Virus record (IMG/VR): IMGVR_UViG_3300028840_008153
Coordinates: 35,143-99,142 of that record
Length of the DNA: 64,000 nt
Source of the DNA: a virus
Direction: 5' to 3' (one strand)
Shown here: in pieces, positions 42,756 to 50,787 of the stretch
Numbering within the stretch: position 1 is the stretch's first letter
Layout of the letters: the number at the start of each line of letters is the position of its first letter
Program-made: the position numbers and the translations under genes
Notes under the pieces: model-generated
The model's input: the letters and a program-made list of their open reading frames with translations, nothing else
What the model was told of the DNA's origin: nothing
Database searches by the model: none

Positions 42756-44041
42756 TTCTCGGACGCGGCCTCCAGGGCTTCAAGAAGTTCCTCACGTTGC
42801 TGTCCCTTGTGCGTGGCCTGCTCCAAAAGGCGGCGGGCCTCGGACTTCGCGCGCATCGCACGTTCGCCGCCCTTGTGCTTGGCCCACAACGCATAGGCCG
42901 TGAAAGGCAACGCCGAAAGAAGAAGGCCCGCGCCACCGCCAAGAACCTTGCCCGCCCGCCCCCAACGAGCAACGCCCGTGGGAAGGTCGGACTCCGCAAG
43001 CGTCTGTCGGATCAGACGTCGCACGGCCGGAATATTCTCCTCGCCAAACTCGGCGACGAGACGTTGACGCAGTGCGTGCACGTCGCCGCCTTCCATTCCG
43101 GGAACGTGCTTTGCGACGCTCTCACCCAAGTGCTTGCCAATCGCCGCGCGCGCCTCGCCCGCGCGGGGAACATCCGCAAGGGGATCGCTGGCCAGCGCCT
43201 TGGAGACGACTTCCGGGTCCATCTCCGCCAGGTCACGAAACAAACGCTTGAAGCGCAAATCGCGCTCGCCGGTCATTCCGCCAAGTTCCTTCGTGACTTC
43301 ACGAACCAACCGTTTTGGTTCAGCCCCGGCCTCCGAGGCAGCTCGCGCCGCTTCAGCCTTTGCCGGGTCCATCTCAAAGAAGGGCTCAAGTTCGCGCAGG
43401 GAAAGAGAGGGGCGCTGCTTCGGGTAGCCCACAGCCTCACCTTTGTACGTGCCGGGCTGAATCGCTGAATGCACTGGAAGGTTGCCCTTCGGCTTGCCCG
43501 GGCCTTTCTCCGGACCGCCATATTCAGCCTTGGCCCACGCCTCGACCGTTTCAGGCGGAATGCCCGGATACGCCTGCTCAAACAAGAGCGCCCGCCGGGC
43601 GGCAAGCTGCGGCGCCAAGTGTCGTCTGCTGATGGGTTCCAGTCGCTGCTGAACGGCCGGAATCTTTCCCTTGTCGCCTGTCGGAGGAGTGAAGAGCGCG
43701 GCGACGTCTTCCGGCCGCAAGCGCGCGAAACGTTCACCCAGCTCCCGACCGAGAACGCCGCCGCCATAGACACCGGCACCCGTGGCCGCGCCACGAAGCG
43801 CAAGCTCGCCAAGTCCTCTGGGAAGGCCGAGCGTCCGGCCAATGGCCGTGGAAGCGTAACCGCCAAGCCCGCCTTCTTCACGAGCCGCCCGGCGCGATGC
43901 GATGTTCTCCCACCGCTTGGCGTGCTCGCGCAGACCCTCTTCCTCGCGCGCAAGCGCTTCGAACTGCTCACGCACCTCCTGCGGATCAGCCGCGTGTTTG
44001 ACCAACACGCAGGTGGTTGCAAGTTCTTTGGAGAGTTCCAC
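42752..44041 (-). CDS. Large glycine-zipper virion protein with tag-like N-terminus
   Basis: 429 aa, GTG start at 44039-44041 (TTGGAG upstream). N-terminus MELSKELATTCVLVKHAADP contains a loose version of the tag (VLVKHA). Then a coiled coil (QFEALAREEEGLREHAKRWE), Gly-rich membrane-like segments (ATGAGVYGGGVLGREL, then GAGLLLSALPFTAYALW near the end) and a long helical middle. The stop overlaps the protease start (ATGA). Inference: internal protein ejected with the genome. The palindrome at 44054 lies just upstream. Confidence 0.55.
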   Translation of the reverse strand: MELSKELATTCVLVKHAADPQEVREQFEALAREEEGLREHAKRWENIASRRAAREEGGLGGYASTAIGRTLGLPRGLGELALRGAATGAGVYGGGVLGRELGERFARLRPEDVAALFTPPTGDKGKIPAVQQRLEPISRRHLAPQLAARRALLFEQAYPGIPPETVEAWAKAEYGGPEKGPGKPKGNLPVHSAIQPGTYKGEAVGYPKQRPSLSLRELEPFFEMDPAKAEAARAASEAGAEPKRLVREVTKELGGMTGERDLRFKRLFRDLAEMDPEVVSKALASDPLADVPRAGEARAAIGKHLGESVAKHVPGMEGGDVHALRQRLVAEFGEENIPAVRRLIRQTLAESDLPTGVARWGRAGKVLGGGAGLLLSALPFTAYALWAKHKGGERAMRAKSEARRLLEQATHKGQQREELLEALEAASEK

Positions 44042-44053
44042 GCTGAAGCTCCA

Positions 44054-44075
44054 ATTTCGGAATCGATTCCCAAAT
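44054..44075. repeat. Dispersed palindrome, copy B (junction of 44075-45388 and 42752-44041)
   Basis: A 22-base imperfect palindrome around GGAATCGATTCC; it begins with the T of the upstream TGA on the minus strand. Same family as 5606 and 62102. Confidence 0.6.
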
Positions 44076-45388
44076 CAGGCGAAGGGATCGCCGGTCAGCC
44101 CTCTGAGCTGCTGCTCAACATCAGTGAACTGTTTGATCTCGTGAGGTTCAATGACCTCTTCCTGCGTCAGCATGCGCCGCAGCAAACCGCGCAGAACGGC
44201 CGGCTGCTGCGAGACTTGCGGCATGGACGAGGCAATCTGGTTGTACGTATGCAGCACGCGCTCCTTCGGATGCCCTGCGATCACCGGGTCGTTGGACAGA
44301 AGGTCGTTGAGCATCGCCTTGGTCTTGATCGCACGAAGCTCCTCCTCGTGCGCCGGATCGTAGACCTCGGTGATGGCCTCTTCCCGAAGTCCTTCCGGGT
44401 CGGGCTCGGACATGCTGAGCGCGCGCATCCCGCCCGAGAGCAGAGTGCTTGGGGAGACGAGCGCGCTTTTTTCAAAAGGGACGAGGGCGTTGTCCTCATA
44501 GGGAAGAGGGCTCAGAAACTCGTCCAGCACCCCGGGGCTGGGGTCCGCCTTCTTCCTGAAGCCGTGTTCGACCTCGAACTCCTCCAGCTTGAATTCGGCG
44601 TCAACCACATCGGCAGCCAGCTTTTCCAGTTCCCAGGCCACCCCAATGGCGCTCTTGATGAACGTGTAGGGCTGCACGGACGCGTCATACGCAGTCGCGC
44701 TGGCCTGCTTGATCGCGTTGCGCTCTTCCTTGATGCGAGCGTGCTGGAACACCAGGTCCATCGCCGCCTTGCCGATGACGCCATGGTCACCCACGACGTT
44801 GCGCTCAACCTCGCTGAAGGGCGTGTGTGGGATCTGTCGGAAGTAGTGTGCCGCCTCCTTGGCGTGCGCATCCAACCGCCCCCACGCCGAGCGGTAACCC
44901 GTCTCGGCTTGGGCGTGTGCGCGCTTGAGCGTCGTCCGCTGGTGCATGATCCTTCGCGCCGCCGCGTTCGGATCACGCGGGAAAGCGGGCGCCTTCTCAA
45001 CCTTGGGTAGCGCTTGCGCCACCTTCGGCAGGAGGTCCATGAAATTGACGTCGCGCTTTTCCAGGTACTCAACGGGCACGTATTTAGAGGCGGCCTTCTC
45101 GCGCGGGGAGGCAACCTTCTCGGGATACATGCCTTCGAGAATAGGAGCGGCGTCGGCAATCGGGAAGGTGTCGGCCTTCTTCGGCCCCTCGGCATGCTTC
45201 ATGTGGCTGAGGGTCTTGGAGACGTTGAACGCCTCCACCATGCGCTGAATGACCTGCGGCCCGAACTTCTGCTGTTCGGCGACCTTCTGGAGCGCCTCGT
45301 TGGGAGGCACGCCCTTGTTGGTCATCTGGACCGCATCCTCCAGCGCACGGAGAATTCGGGCCTCGTCTTCCTTGCTCATCTTCTCCAT
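44075..45388 (-). CDS. Large helical virion-cluster protein
   Basis: 437 aa, mainly helical, with Lys/Glu-rich linkers. N-terminus MEKMSKEDEARILRALEDAV. The C-terminal region has NDPVIAGHPKERVLHTYNQI followed by QQPAVLRGLLRRMLTQEEVI. I have the impression that DPVIxxxxPxxVxxxYNxI occurs in other large-phage virion proteins, without a known role. It sits upstream of the capsid protease. A portal-associated or internal core protein are both possible. ATG 45388 follows AAGGGG; ATG 45379 is an alternative. Confidence 0.5.
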   Translation of the reverse strand: MEKMSKEDEARILRALEDAVQMTNKGVPPNEALQKVAEQQKFGPQVIQRMVEAFNVSKTLSHMKHAEGPKKADTFPIADAAPILEGMYPEKVASPREKAASKYVPVEYLEKRDVNFMDLLPKVAQALPKVEKAPAFPRDPNAAARRIMHQRTTLKRAHAQAETGYRSAWGRLDAHAKEAAHYFRQIPHTPFSEVERNVVGDHGVIGKAAMDLVFQHARIKEERNAIKQASATAYDASVQPYTFIKSAIGVAWELEKLAADVVDAEFKLEEFEVEHGFRKKADPSPGVLDEFLSPLPYEDNALVPFEKSALVSPSTLLSGGMRALSMSEPDPEGLREEAITEVYDPAHEEELRAIKTKAMLNDLLSNDPVIAGHPKERVLHTYNQIASSMPQVSQQPAVLRGLLRRMLTQEEVIEPHEIKQFTDVEQQLRGLTGDPFA

Positions 45389-45390
45389 GA

Positions 45391-46233
45391 TTACCCCTTC
45401 TCGACCGGGATCTTGTCGCCGAACGTTAGCGCCTTCTGGCCTTCCACAAGCTCTTCAGCTCTGGGCTCATCCGCATCGAACGTTTCTTCCGAATGGATGA
45501 TATTCAATTTGCACTCGCCTAGCAAGCCTTTGACCAGCTGTTCGGCGGCCGTGTGTGCGTGCTCCGGCCCTTCTTCGCGTTCCAGCCTTGCCAGATCCAG
45601 GCACTTGTCGATGACTTCGATGGCGTTGTACTGATTGACCTCCAGGCGATTGACGGCCTGGAAGCCGAGCTTCCACATGCGCTGGCGCATGGCGACCTTC
45701 AGCCAGTCCTCGGTCTTGCTGCTCATGTGCCTGACTTCGATCATCTCCGTGAAGGTTTCCCAGCCCGCCGCGTAGGCCACGAGCTTGTACATGAAGTCGA
45801 AGTCACGGCCGTTGAGCCCGCCGTGAATGGACGGGTAAAGAACCTGGTTGATCACGTAACCGGGCGCGCTCAGCTTGTCTGCGATATCGAAGAAGTTGAA
45901 TTCGAAGCACTTGACCACGCTCACGGGCAGCGCCACGTAGGCAGCGATCGTCTCGTGCGGCACGCGCGCGAGCAGGCCCGCCTCGACAATCCACTTCTCA
46001 GACGTGGTGTTGACGAACTGCAAATGGGCGCTGAAGAGACTCGGGTAATCCCGTTTGAGGGACGGCAGGTCAGCGTATTCCGCGCGTGCCCACCTGCGCA
46101 GGAACTGGTAGCCCTGCCGAATCCATGCATCCTCCTTGCGGCGGCTCGGAGCGCGGCCGGCCTCCACCATGGCGCTGATCAGATCCCAGCGCCATGAAGG
46201 GGCGTTATCGGAGAATGTGCTCTTCTCGTCCAC
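45391..46233 (-). CDS. Helical protein with helix-turn-helix-like segment
   Basis: 280 aa. Residues about 85-125 read EAGLLARVPHETIAAYVALP, then VVKCFEFNFFDIADKL: an LLA..P.e.IA.y...p..v...yE..FFDv.d.L pattern as in DNA-binding helix-turn-helix proteins. The second half is helical (YKLVAYAAGWETFTEMIEVR). I cannot decide between a small-terminase-like packaging protein and a regulator. It overlaps the end of the 749-aa gene region closely (3-base gap). Confidence 0.5.
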   Translation of the reverse strand: MDEKSTFSDNAPSWRWDLISAMVEAGRAPSRRKEDAWIRQGYQFLRRWARAEYADLPSLKRDYPSLFSAHLQFVNTTSEKWIVEAGLLARVPHETIAAYVALPVSVVKCFEFNFFDIADKLSAPGYVINQVLYPSIHGGLNGRDFDFMYKLVAYAAGWETFTEMIEVRHMSSKTEDWLKVAMRQRMWKLGFQAVNRLEVNQYNAIEVIDKCLDLARLEREEGPEHAHTAAEQLVKGLLGECKLNIIHSEETFDADEPRAEELVEGQKALTFGDKIPVEKG

Positions 46234-46235
46234 GG

Positions 46236-48485
46236 TTATCCCAGAACGTCGGTCAGTTCGGCTTCAGGCTCCTCGGCCATCTCCGGCTCGATCGTCTTCT
46301 GCTTCAGGAACAGGGCCAGCTCGCCCAGATTCTTGAAGACGTTGCGCAGGTTGTCCTCAAGCTCGGTCATGTCCTGCTGGCCGTAGCGCTCCTTGAACTG
46401 GTCATAGTGCCAGTAGTACATGAACAGGATGCGGCCCACGCGGTCCAGTCCCAGCAGCAGGTCGCTGATGTACTTGTCGACGGCGTCGTCGACGTCCATC
46501 GTGTTGACCAGTCCCGAGATCACGGCCGTATCGAGCACTTCCTTCTGGCCGGTCTGCGCGGCGTCCTGCGCGTATTGCTTGACGGCCGCATCCATCTCCC
46601 GGTCGTCCCGATAGTGCTCACGGTTGTGACCCATGGAGTCGTTGAGGTTCTGCAGCTCCACGTGGGGATACTGGATCGGCGCCGGAATGCCGTACTCGTA
46701 CCCCTGAGGCGGCTCGGGGAAGTACCCGCTGATGGGCTGGTTCTGCGCCTGCTTCACGTAGAACGTCTCGGCCTTGCGCGGGCGCGCCTGCTTGATCAGG
46801 AACTCCGCGTCCTCCTGGCCGAAGTTCTGCTGCACGATCAGGTGCTTCAGACAGGCCAGCTTGGACATGGGTTTGCAGATGTGACCGTTGATCACGGGCA
46901 CGTAGTTGATGCCGTCGGTGCGAAGCTGAAGGCGGTAAACGCCTGATTTGCCCTCCTGCGCGGTCTTGTAGAGCTGCAGCACGCACTCGGACAGGGAGCC
47001 CAGATCATTGGTGCCGTTCATGCCGCCCTTCCACGTGTTGGGCAGCTGAATGCCTTTCCACGTGTTGGGAATGAACAGCGTGCTGCCGATCTGCGTGGCC
47101 CGTTCGCCGTCCTTGCCCGTGAGCACGATGGACTTCACGTGCGCGTCGCCCCCGTCATCCTCAGCGAGAACGGGCACCGGCCGGGAGCGCTTGTTGCGCC
47201 ACGAGCTGCTGCCGGAACTCTCGGAGATGCAGGTCTGACCATAAACGGCCATTTCGGTCTGGCCTTCGCCGTTGGTCCGCTTCTTCGTGACCTCGAAGAC
47301 CATCGTGCCATTGCTGCCGTCGGGCGAGACCAGCATCGCATACTGATCGACCTTGAGCTGCTTCGGGTTGATGAAATCCCGTTTGAAGCACTCCTGCCAC
47401 TCGCCGTTGTCCAGCCGCTTGCAGATGAACACGTCGTTGGAGAAGTAGTTGCCGAAGCGCTTGCCCTTGGGCGAGACCACCACGGCCGTGCCGGGCCTCG
47501 GATCATAGCCCACCTTGTCGGGCGCGGTCAGCACCAACACCTGCTCGGCGTTGCCGTTGGCCGTCAGGATCTCATAGAAACCGTTCTCACTGGGATTCTG
47601 CAGCTGCCGTGAGATCTGCGACTTGTACATCCTGGCCTTGCTGTCGTCGGAGCGCTCGTCCTTGACCACGTACTGATCGCGCATGAGCTTCTTCTTGTCG
47701 GCTTCGGAGAGGCCGTGCGCGTCGGCAGTGTTGTCGTCGCCGCGCGTGACCACGACCACGTCGGGCGCCGTGTCCTCGATCTTCTTGTCGCCCGTGTCCG
47801 CGCGCTTCTGGTAGTTGACGTTGACCAGGTCCTTGATGTCGTAGTAACGGAGCACCGCATTGGCGAACTTGACGTCATCACGCATCGACTTGATGAGCGT
47901 GTAGACGCTGTCGCGCCCCGCCGTCTTCAGGAAGTTGGGCAGGTGGCAACGGTCCGTCACCTCCGCGTACTTCTCTGCGTTGGGCCAGTTCTGCGGGAGG
48001 AAGACGTCCATGAACGGCTTGTAGTCGTCGTCCAGCCCCTTGTAGATGCTCTGGAGGGTCCGGCGCTCGGCGGCGTACTTCGAGCCCATGTGCGGCGTGC
48101 GGGCAAAGATGTCGAAGTCCGGCTGGTTGAGCGCAAGGTCCTTCTTGGGCGTCGGTTCCGGCGAACCCAGCACCGGCGGGCGCCGGTTGAGAAGGTAGTT
48201 GACCCAGGACTCGATCAACGGAACGAAGGCGTCCTGGGACTTGATGTACATCAGCTCATGTCCCTTCAGCTCCCCGTTGATGAAGAACACTGGGGCGTAC
48301 ACCCACTCGCTGGCCACCTTGAAGCCGAAGACACCGACGGCGTGCGTCTCGTCGTCGTTCTTGTCTATCAGCTGGAAGCCGATGAGATCGTCGAGCAGGC
48401 TGGGCGCCTTATCACGCAATCTGGCATACGCCAAATCGGCGAACGTGCGCTCAAAGTTGGCATCCGTAGAGGTTGGCCCCGGCAT
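46236..48485 (-). CDS. 749-aa virion-cluster protein with internal FLIKQA/FYVKQA motifs
   Basis: No family recognised. N-terminal 130 residues are strand/helix mixed (LIGFQLIDKNDDETHAVGVF, then YAPVFFINGELKGHELMYIK). The middle is beta-rich (FYEILTANGNAEQVLVLTAP). Near residues 562-580 it carries FLIKQA and FYVKQA, two copies of the motif that elsewhere sits at protein N-termini, separated by seven residues. The rest is helical (DKYISDLLLGLDRVGRILFM) and acidic at the end. If the motif is a cleavage or sorting signal, this protein may be cut into about 62-kDa and 20-kDa parts. A portal role was considered but not supported. Confidence 0.5.
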   Translation of the reverse strand: MPGPTSTDANFERTFADLAYARLRDKAPSLLDDLIGFQLIDKNDDETHAVGVFGFKVASEWVYAPVFFINGELKGHELMYIKSQDAFVPLIESWVNYLLNRRPPVLGSPEPTPKKDLALNQPDFDIFARTPHMGSKYAAERRTLQSIYKGLDDDYKPFMDVFLPQNWPNAEKYAEVTDRCHLPNFLKTAGRDSVYTLIKSMRDDVKFANAVLRYYDIKDLVNVNYQKRADTGDKKIEDTAPDVVVVTRGDDNTADAHGLSEADKKKLMRDQYVVKDERSDDSKARMYKSQISRQLQNPSENGFYEILTANGNAEQVLVLTAPDKVGYDPRPGTAVVVSPKGKRFGNYFSNDVFICKRLDNGEWQECFKRDFINPKQLKVDQYAMLVSPDGSNGTMVFEVTKKRTNGEGQTEMAVYGQTCISESSGSSSWRNKRSRPVPVLAEDDGGDAHVKSIVLTGKDGERATQIGSTLFIPNTWKGIQLPNTWKGGMNGTNDLGSLSECVLQLYKTAQEGKSGVYRLQLRTDGINYVPVINGHICKPMSKLACLKHLIVQQNFGQEDAEFLIKQARPRKAETFYVKQAQNQPISGYFPEPPQGYEYGIPAPIQYPHVELQNLNDSMGHNREHYRDDREMDAAVKQYAQDAAQTGQKEVLDTAVISGLVNTMDVDDAVDKYISDLLLGLDRVGRILFMYYWHYDQFKERYGQQDMTELEDNLRNVFKNLGELALFLKQKTIEPEMAEEPEAELTDVLG

Positions 48486-48522
48486 TTGCCACTCTCCTTC
48501 TCGAAAGGGAACGCTTCACGTC

Positions 48523-48936
48523 TTAGTACATCGGGCCCGGCCGGAACATCCGGTCGATCATCCGACTCTGCGCACCAAGCGCCCGCATCTGGGCTCCGTA
48601 GCCCATGACGTCAGACATCGCTCTGGGGTCCAGACCCCCAATGTTTGACATGTTGGGAAGGCCCCGGCCATACGGCCCGAAGCGCTGATCATAGGGCGAC
48701 GAAAGAAGGCGTCGACCAAAGCGAAGGGCCTCGGGAGCAGCCACGAGCCCGCCCGCCAAAAGGGCGAGCGGCCACCCGGCCGTTTTCTCCATGGCCTTCT
48801 TGTTGAAGACCGCAGCCAGCAGGCCCGGGTCCAGTTTCAACTTTGCGGCCATCTTCTTGAAGAACTGCGGCTGGGGCGTAACGTCCTTGAGGTAGCCGTA
48901 ATCGGAGCCGAGTTCAAAAGCGGCGGACTTCTTCAT
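48523..48936 (-). CDS. Small membrane-like virion protein
   Basis: 137 aa. The N-terminus MKKSAAFELGSDYGYLKDVT, a helical middle (FFKKMAAKLKLDPGLLAAVF) and a hydrophobic stretch (WPLALLAGGLVAAPEAL, about residues 55-71). The C-terminus is Gly/Met/Arg-rich. It follows the beta' C-terminal gene by 11 bases. Composition is like the other suspected internal proteins. Function unknown. Confidence 0.5.
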   Translation of the reverse strand: MKKSAAFELGSDYGYLKDVTPQPQFFKKMAAKLKLDPGLLAAVFNKKAMEKTAGWPLALLAGGLVAAPEALRFGRRLLSSPYDQRFGPYGRGLPNMSNIGGLDPRAMSDVMGYGAQMRALGAQSRMIDRMFRPGPMY

Positions 48937-48947
48937 GTTTCTTCTCC

Positions 48948-50786
48948 CTAGTACCCCTTGCCCTTGGGAACCCTTCCAAACTCCACGCCCTTGGCCAGTG
49001 ATGGAATGTAGGAGGTGCCGTGCTCATCAGAGGACTGGGTGCGGTGAACCGCCTTGGTCAGTCCCGATCTGAGGTGGAATCCTCCCATCCGAACCATCCA
49101 ATCCGAACTGTGTGAAAGCGTCTCCATCGCGCGCGTCATCTCGGGCGTGAAGGAGGGCGCGTCTGCGTGTGCCTTAACAGCCTTTACGCCGTATTCCCCC
49201 AACTCCTTGGCGACCCTCGGCGTAATCTTCGTCCCGATCGAATAATGCAATGCCGGGGATTCAAGGTATAACCCAATGCCCCGCTTCGGCGCAACCGTTT
49301 TGAATCCAAACCGTGGCCGATAACCACGCGTCATCGAGTCAAATTCTACCACGTCATCGGGCACCGTATCCTCGGGGCCGTCCAGGTCGGAGATGCGCAC
49401 GTGATTGATGAGTCCCCGTGAAAGCAGCTCCACGTTGCGACGGTTGGCGGAGAAGTTACTGTCGTTCATGGCCTTCAGGAACTGCTGCGTGTAGTAACGC
49501 CGCCCCTCCCCAACACCCTTGTACTTCACGATCTCTGCGGGGTTGGGAAGCCCGCTCGACAGTACATCGCCGGCTTCCACACGATCGCCCTTCTTGGCTT
49601 TCAACTCCTGGTGCGGAGGAACCCAAGTGCGTGTTCCGGCAATAGTTACGTACTGCCCGCCCTGTGGGGCTTCCTCTATTGCATCCACTCTGCCATCGAG
49701 CGTCGCCAGTGCCGCGCCGCCCTGAAACGTCTTGGGCACCGAGACCAACTGCTCGATCAGATCCATGCCGGTCTTCTGCGAACTGGCATCGGCCTGCCCG
49801 CCCGTATGCTTGGCGGAAAGCTGCCCCTGGCCGATGGGTTCGGCGATGGCTTGCGCCGCAGCAATGCCGATATTGTCTCCCAAAGGCGGGAAACCGCCAC
49901 GCTCACGCACGCCCGCGCAGTGCTGACAAACGCCGTCCTGGGCCTGACAAGTAATGGGCGAACGCACAATGATTTTCTTGTCGCCCAGCTTGCGAAGATC
50001 CTTCGGATGGAGCACCGATCCGGCCGACATGCCGCCTGCTTTTTGGGCCAGAACCGTGCCCTCGTTGTCGGGATCGGAGGCGTCCACAGGAACCCCGTTG
50101 GCCGTGCCGCAGTCCTTCTCCGTGACGATCAGGCGATGCGCGGCCATTGCCAATTGCTTGGCCAGGAAGCCGGAACGGGGCGTGGCGAACTTGACGCTCA
50201 CGTAGCCTTTTCGCGCCCCGTAAGCCCCCGCCCAATACTGCACGGGATCGAGCCCCTCGGAGTAGGAATTGAGCAGTGGAATCGGTATGGGCCTGTCCTT
50301 GTGATCGACTACGAGCATGTCGCCCGCGTTGAGCGCCCTGAGCTGCCCGGCGTTCCCGCGTGCGCCCGACACAACCTGCAACGCCAAGGGGTTGTTGCTC
50401 TTCTTGGCCTCCGCAAAGGTCTGGTCGGTTGTCTCGTCAAGACGATCGGCGATCAGCTTGATGATCTTCCTGTTCTTGGTTTCCTCGTCAGCGCCGGACT
50501 GCGCGACGGCGTTGATGCTGCGCGCCAGGTTGCGGCGGGAGACCTCCACGCTCTTGGGCGTGCGCAACGACTCCAGCGAGAGGCTGGTCACGCCGCCGTA
50601 CGTGGTAGCCGCGTCCTGGGCCAAATTGTGCAGCTTGTGATTGAAGTCGGCATACTTGTCGGGGTAGCGATCGGCCATCTCCTGAAAGAGCGTCTTGAGC
50701 GTCTTCTTGTCAATGACGCGCTTGTAGTCCCGAAGGTCTTCGGGAAGGTTCTCATTCAGAAGAAGTTGTCCGACCGTCGTCTGCAT
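48948..50786 (-). CDS. rpoC2-like: RNA polymerase beta' subunit, C-terminal half
   Basis: 612 aa. Carries the second half of bacterial beta'. SGARGNAGQLRAL (140-152) matches the SGARGxxxQxRQL motif before the trigger loop. Residues 165-225 (FxEGLxxxxYxxxxxGARKG type: SEGLDPVQYWAGAYGARKGY, then SGFLAKQLAMAAHRLIVTEK) are the trigger loop region. Zinc-site cysteines are at C226, C280, C287 and C290 (DCGT and CQAQDGVCQHC), as in E. coli beta'. IGIAAAQAIAEPIGQGQLSA then KHTGG (307-330) corresponds to VGxxAAQSIGEPGTQLTMRxFHTGG. It completes the enzyme with the fused subunit at 54573-60029, from which it is separated by four structural-type genes. Similarity to bacterial enzymes is much closer than I would expect for phiKZ-type phage polymerases. 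Confidence 0.93.
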   Translation of the reverse strand: MQTTVGQLLLNENLPEDLRDYKRVIDKKTLKTLFQEMADRYPDKYADFNHKLHNLAQDAATTYGGVTSLSLESLRTPKSVEVSRRNLARSINAVAQSGADEETKNRKIIKLIADRLDETTDQTFAEAKKSNNPLALQVVSGARGNAGQLRALNAGDMLVVDHKDRPIPIPLLNSYSEGLDPVQYWAGAYGARKGYVSVKFATPRSGFLAKQLAMAAHRLIVTEKDCGTANGVPVDASDPDNEGTVLAQKAGGMSAGSVLHPKDLRKLGDKKIIVRSPITCQAQDGVCQHCAGVRERGGFPPLGDNIGIAAAQAIAEPIGQGQLSAKHTGGQADASSQKTGMDLIEQLVSVPKTFQGGAALATLDGRVDAIEEAPQGGQYVTIAGTRTWVPPHQELKAKKGDRVEAGDVLSSGLPNPAEIVKYKGVGEGRRYYTQQFLKAMNDSNFSANRRNVELLSRGLINHVRISDLDGPEDTVPDDVVEFDSMTRGYRPRFGFKTVAPKRGIGLYLESPALHYSIGTKITPRVAKELGEYGVKAVKAHADAPSFTPEMTRAMETLSHSSDWMVRMGGFHLRSGLTKAVHRTQSSDEHGTSYIPSLAKGVEFGRVPKGKGY

Positions 50787-50787
50787 A

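Noticed and set aside
42752-44041. Tape measure or lysis protein because of its Gly-rich hydrophobic spans
   Set aside because: It lies next to the capsid protease, and its composition matches the suspected internal protein family instead.
46236-48485. Portal protein
   Set aside because: Size and helical end are compatible, but I see no portal core pattern, and terminase is not adjacent.
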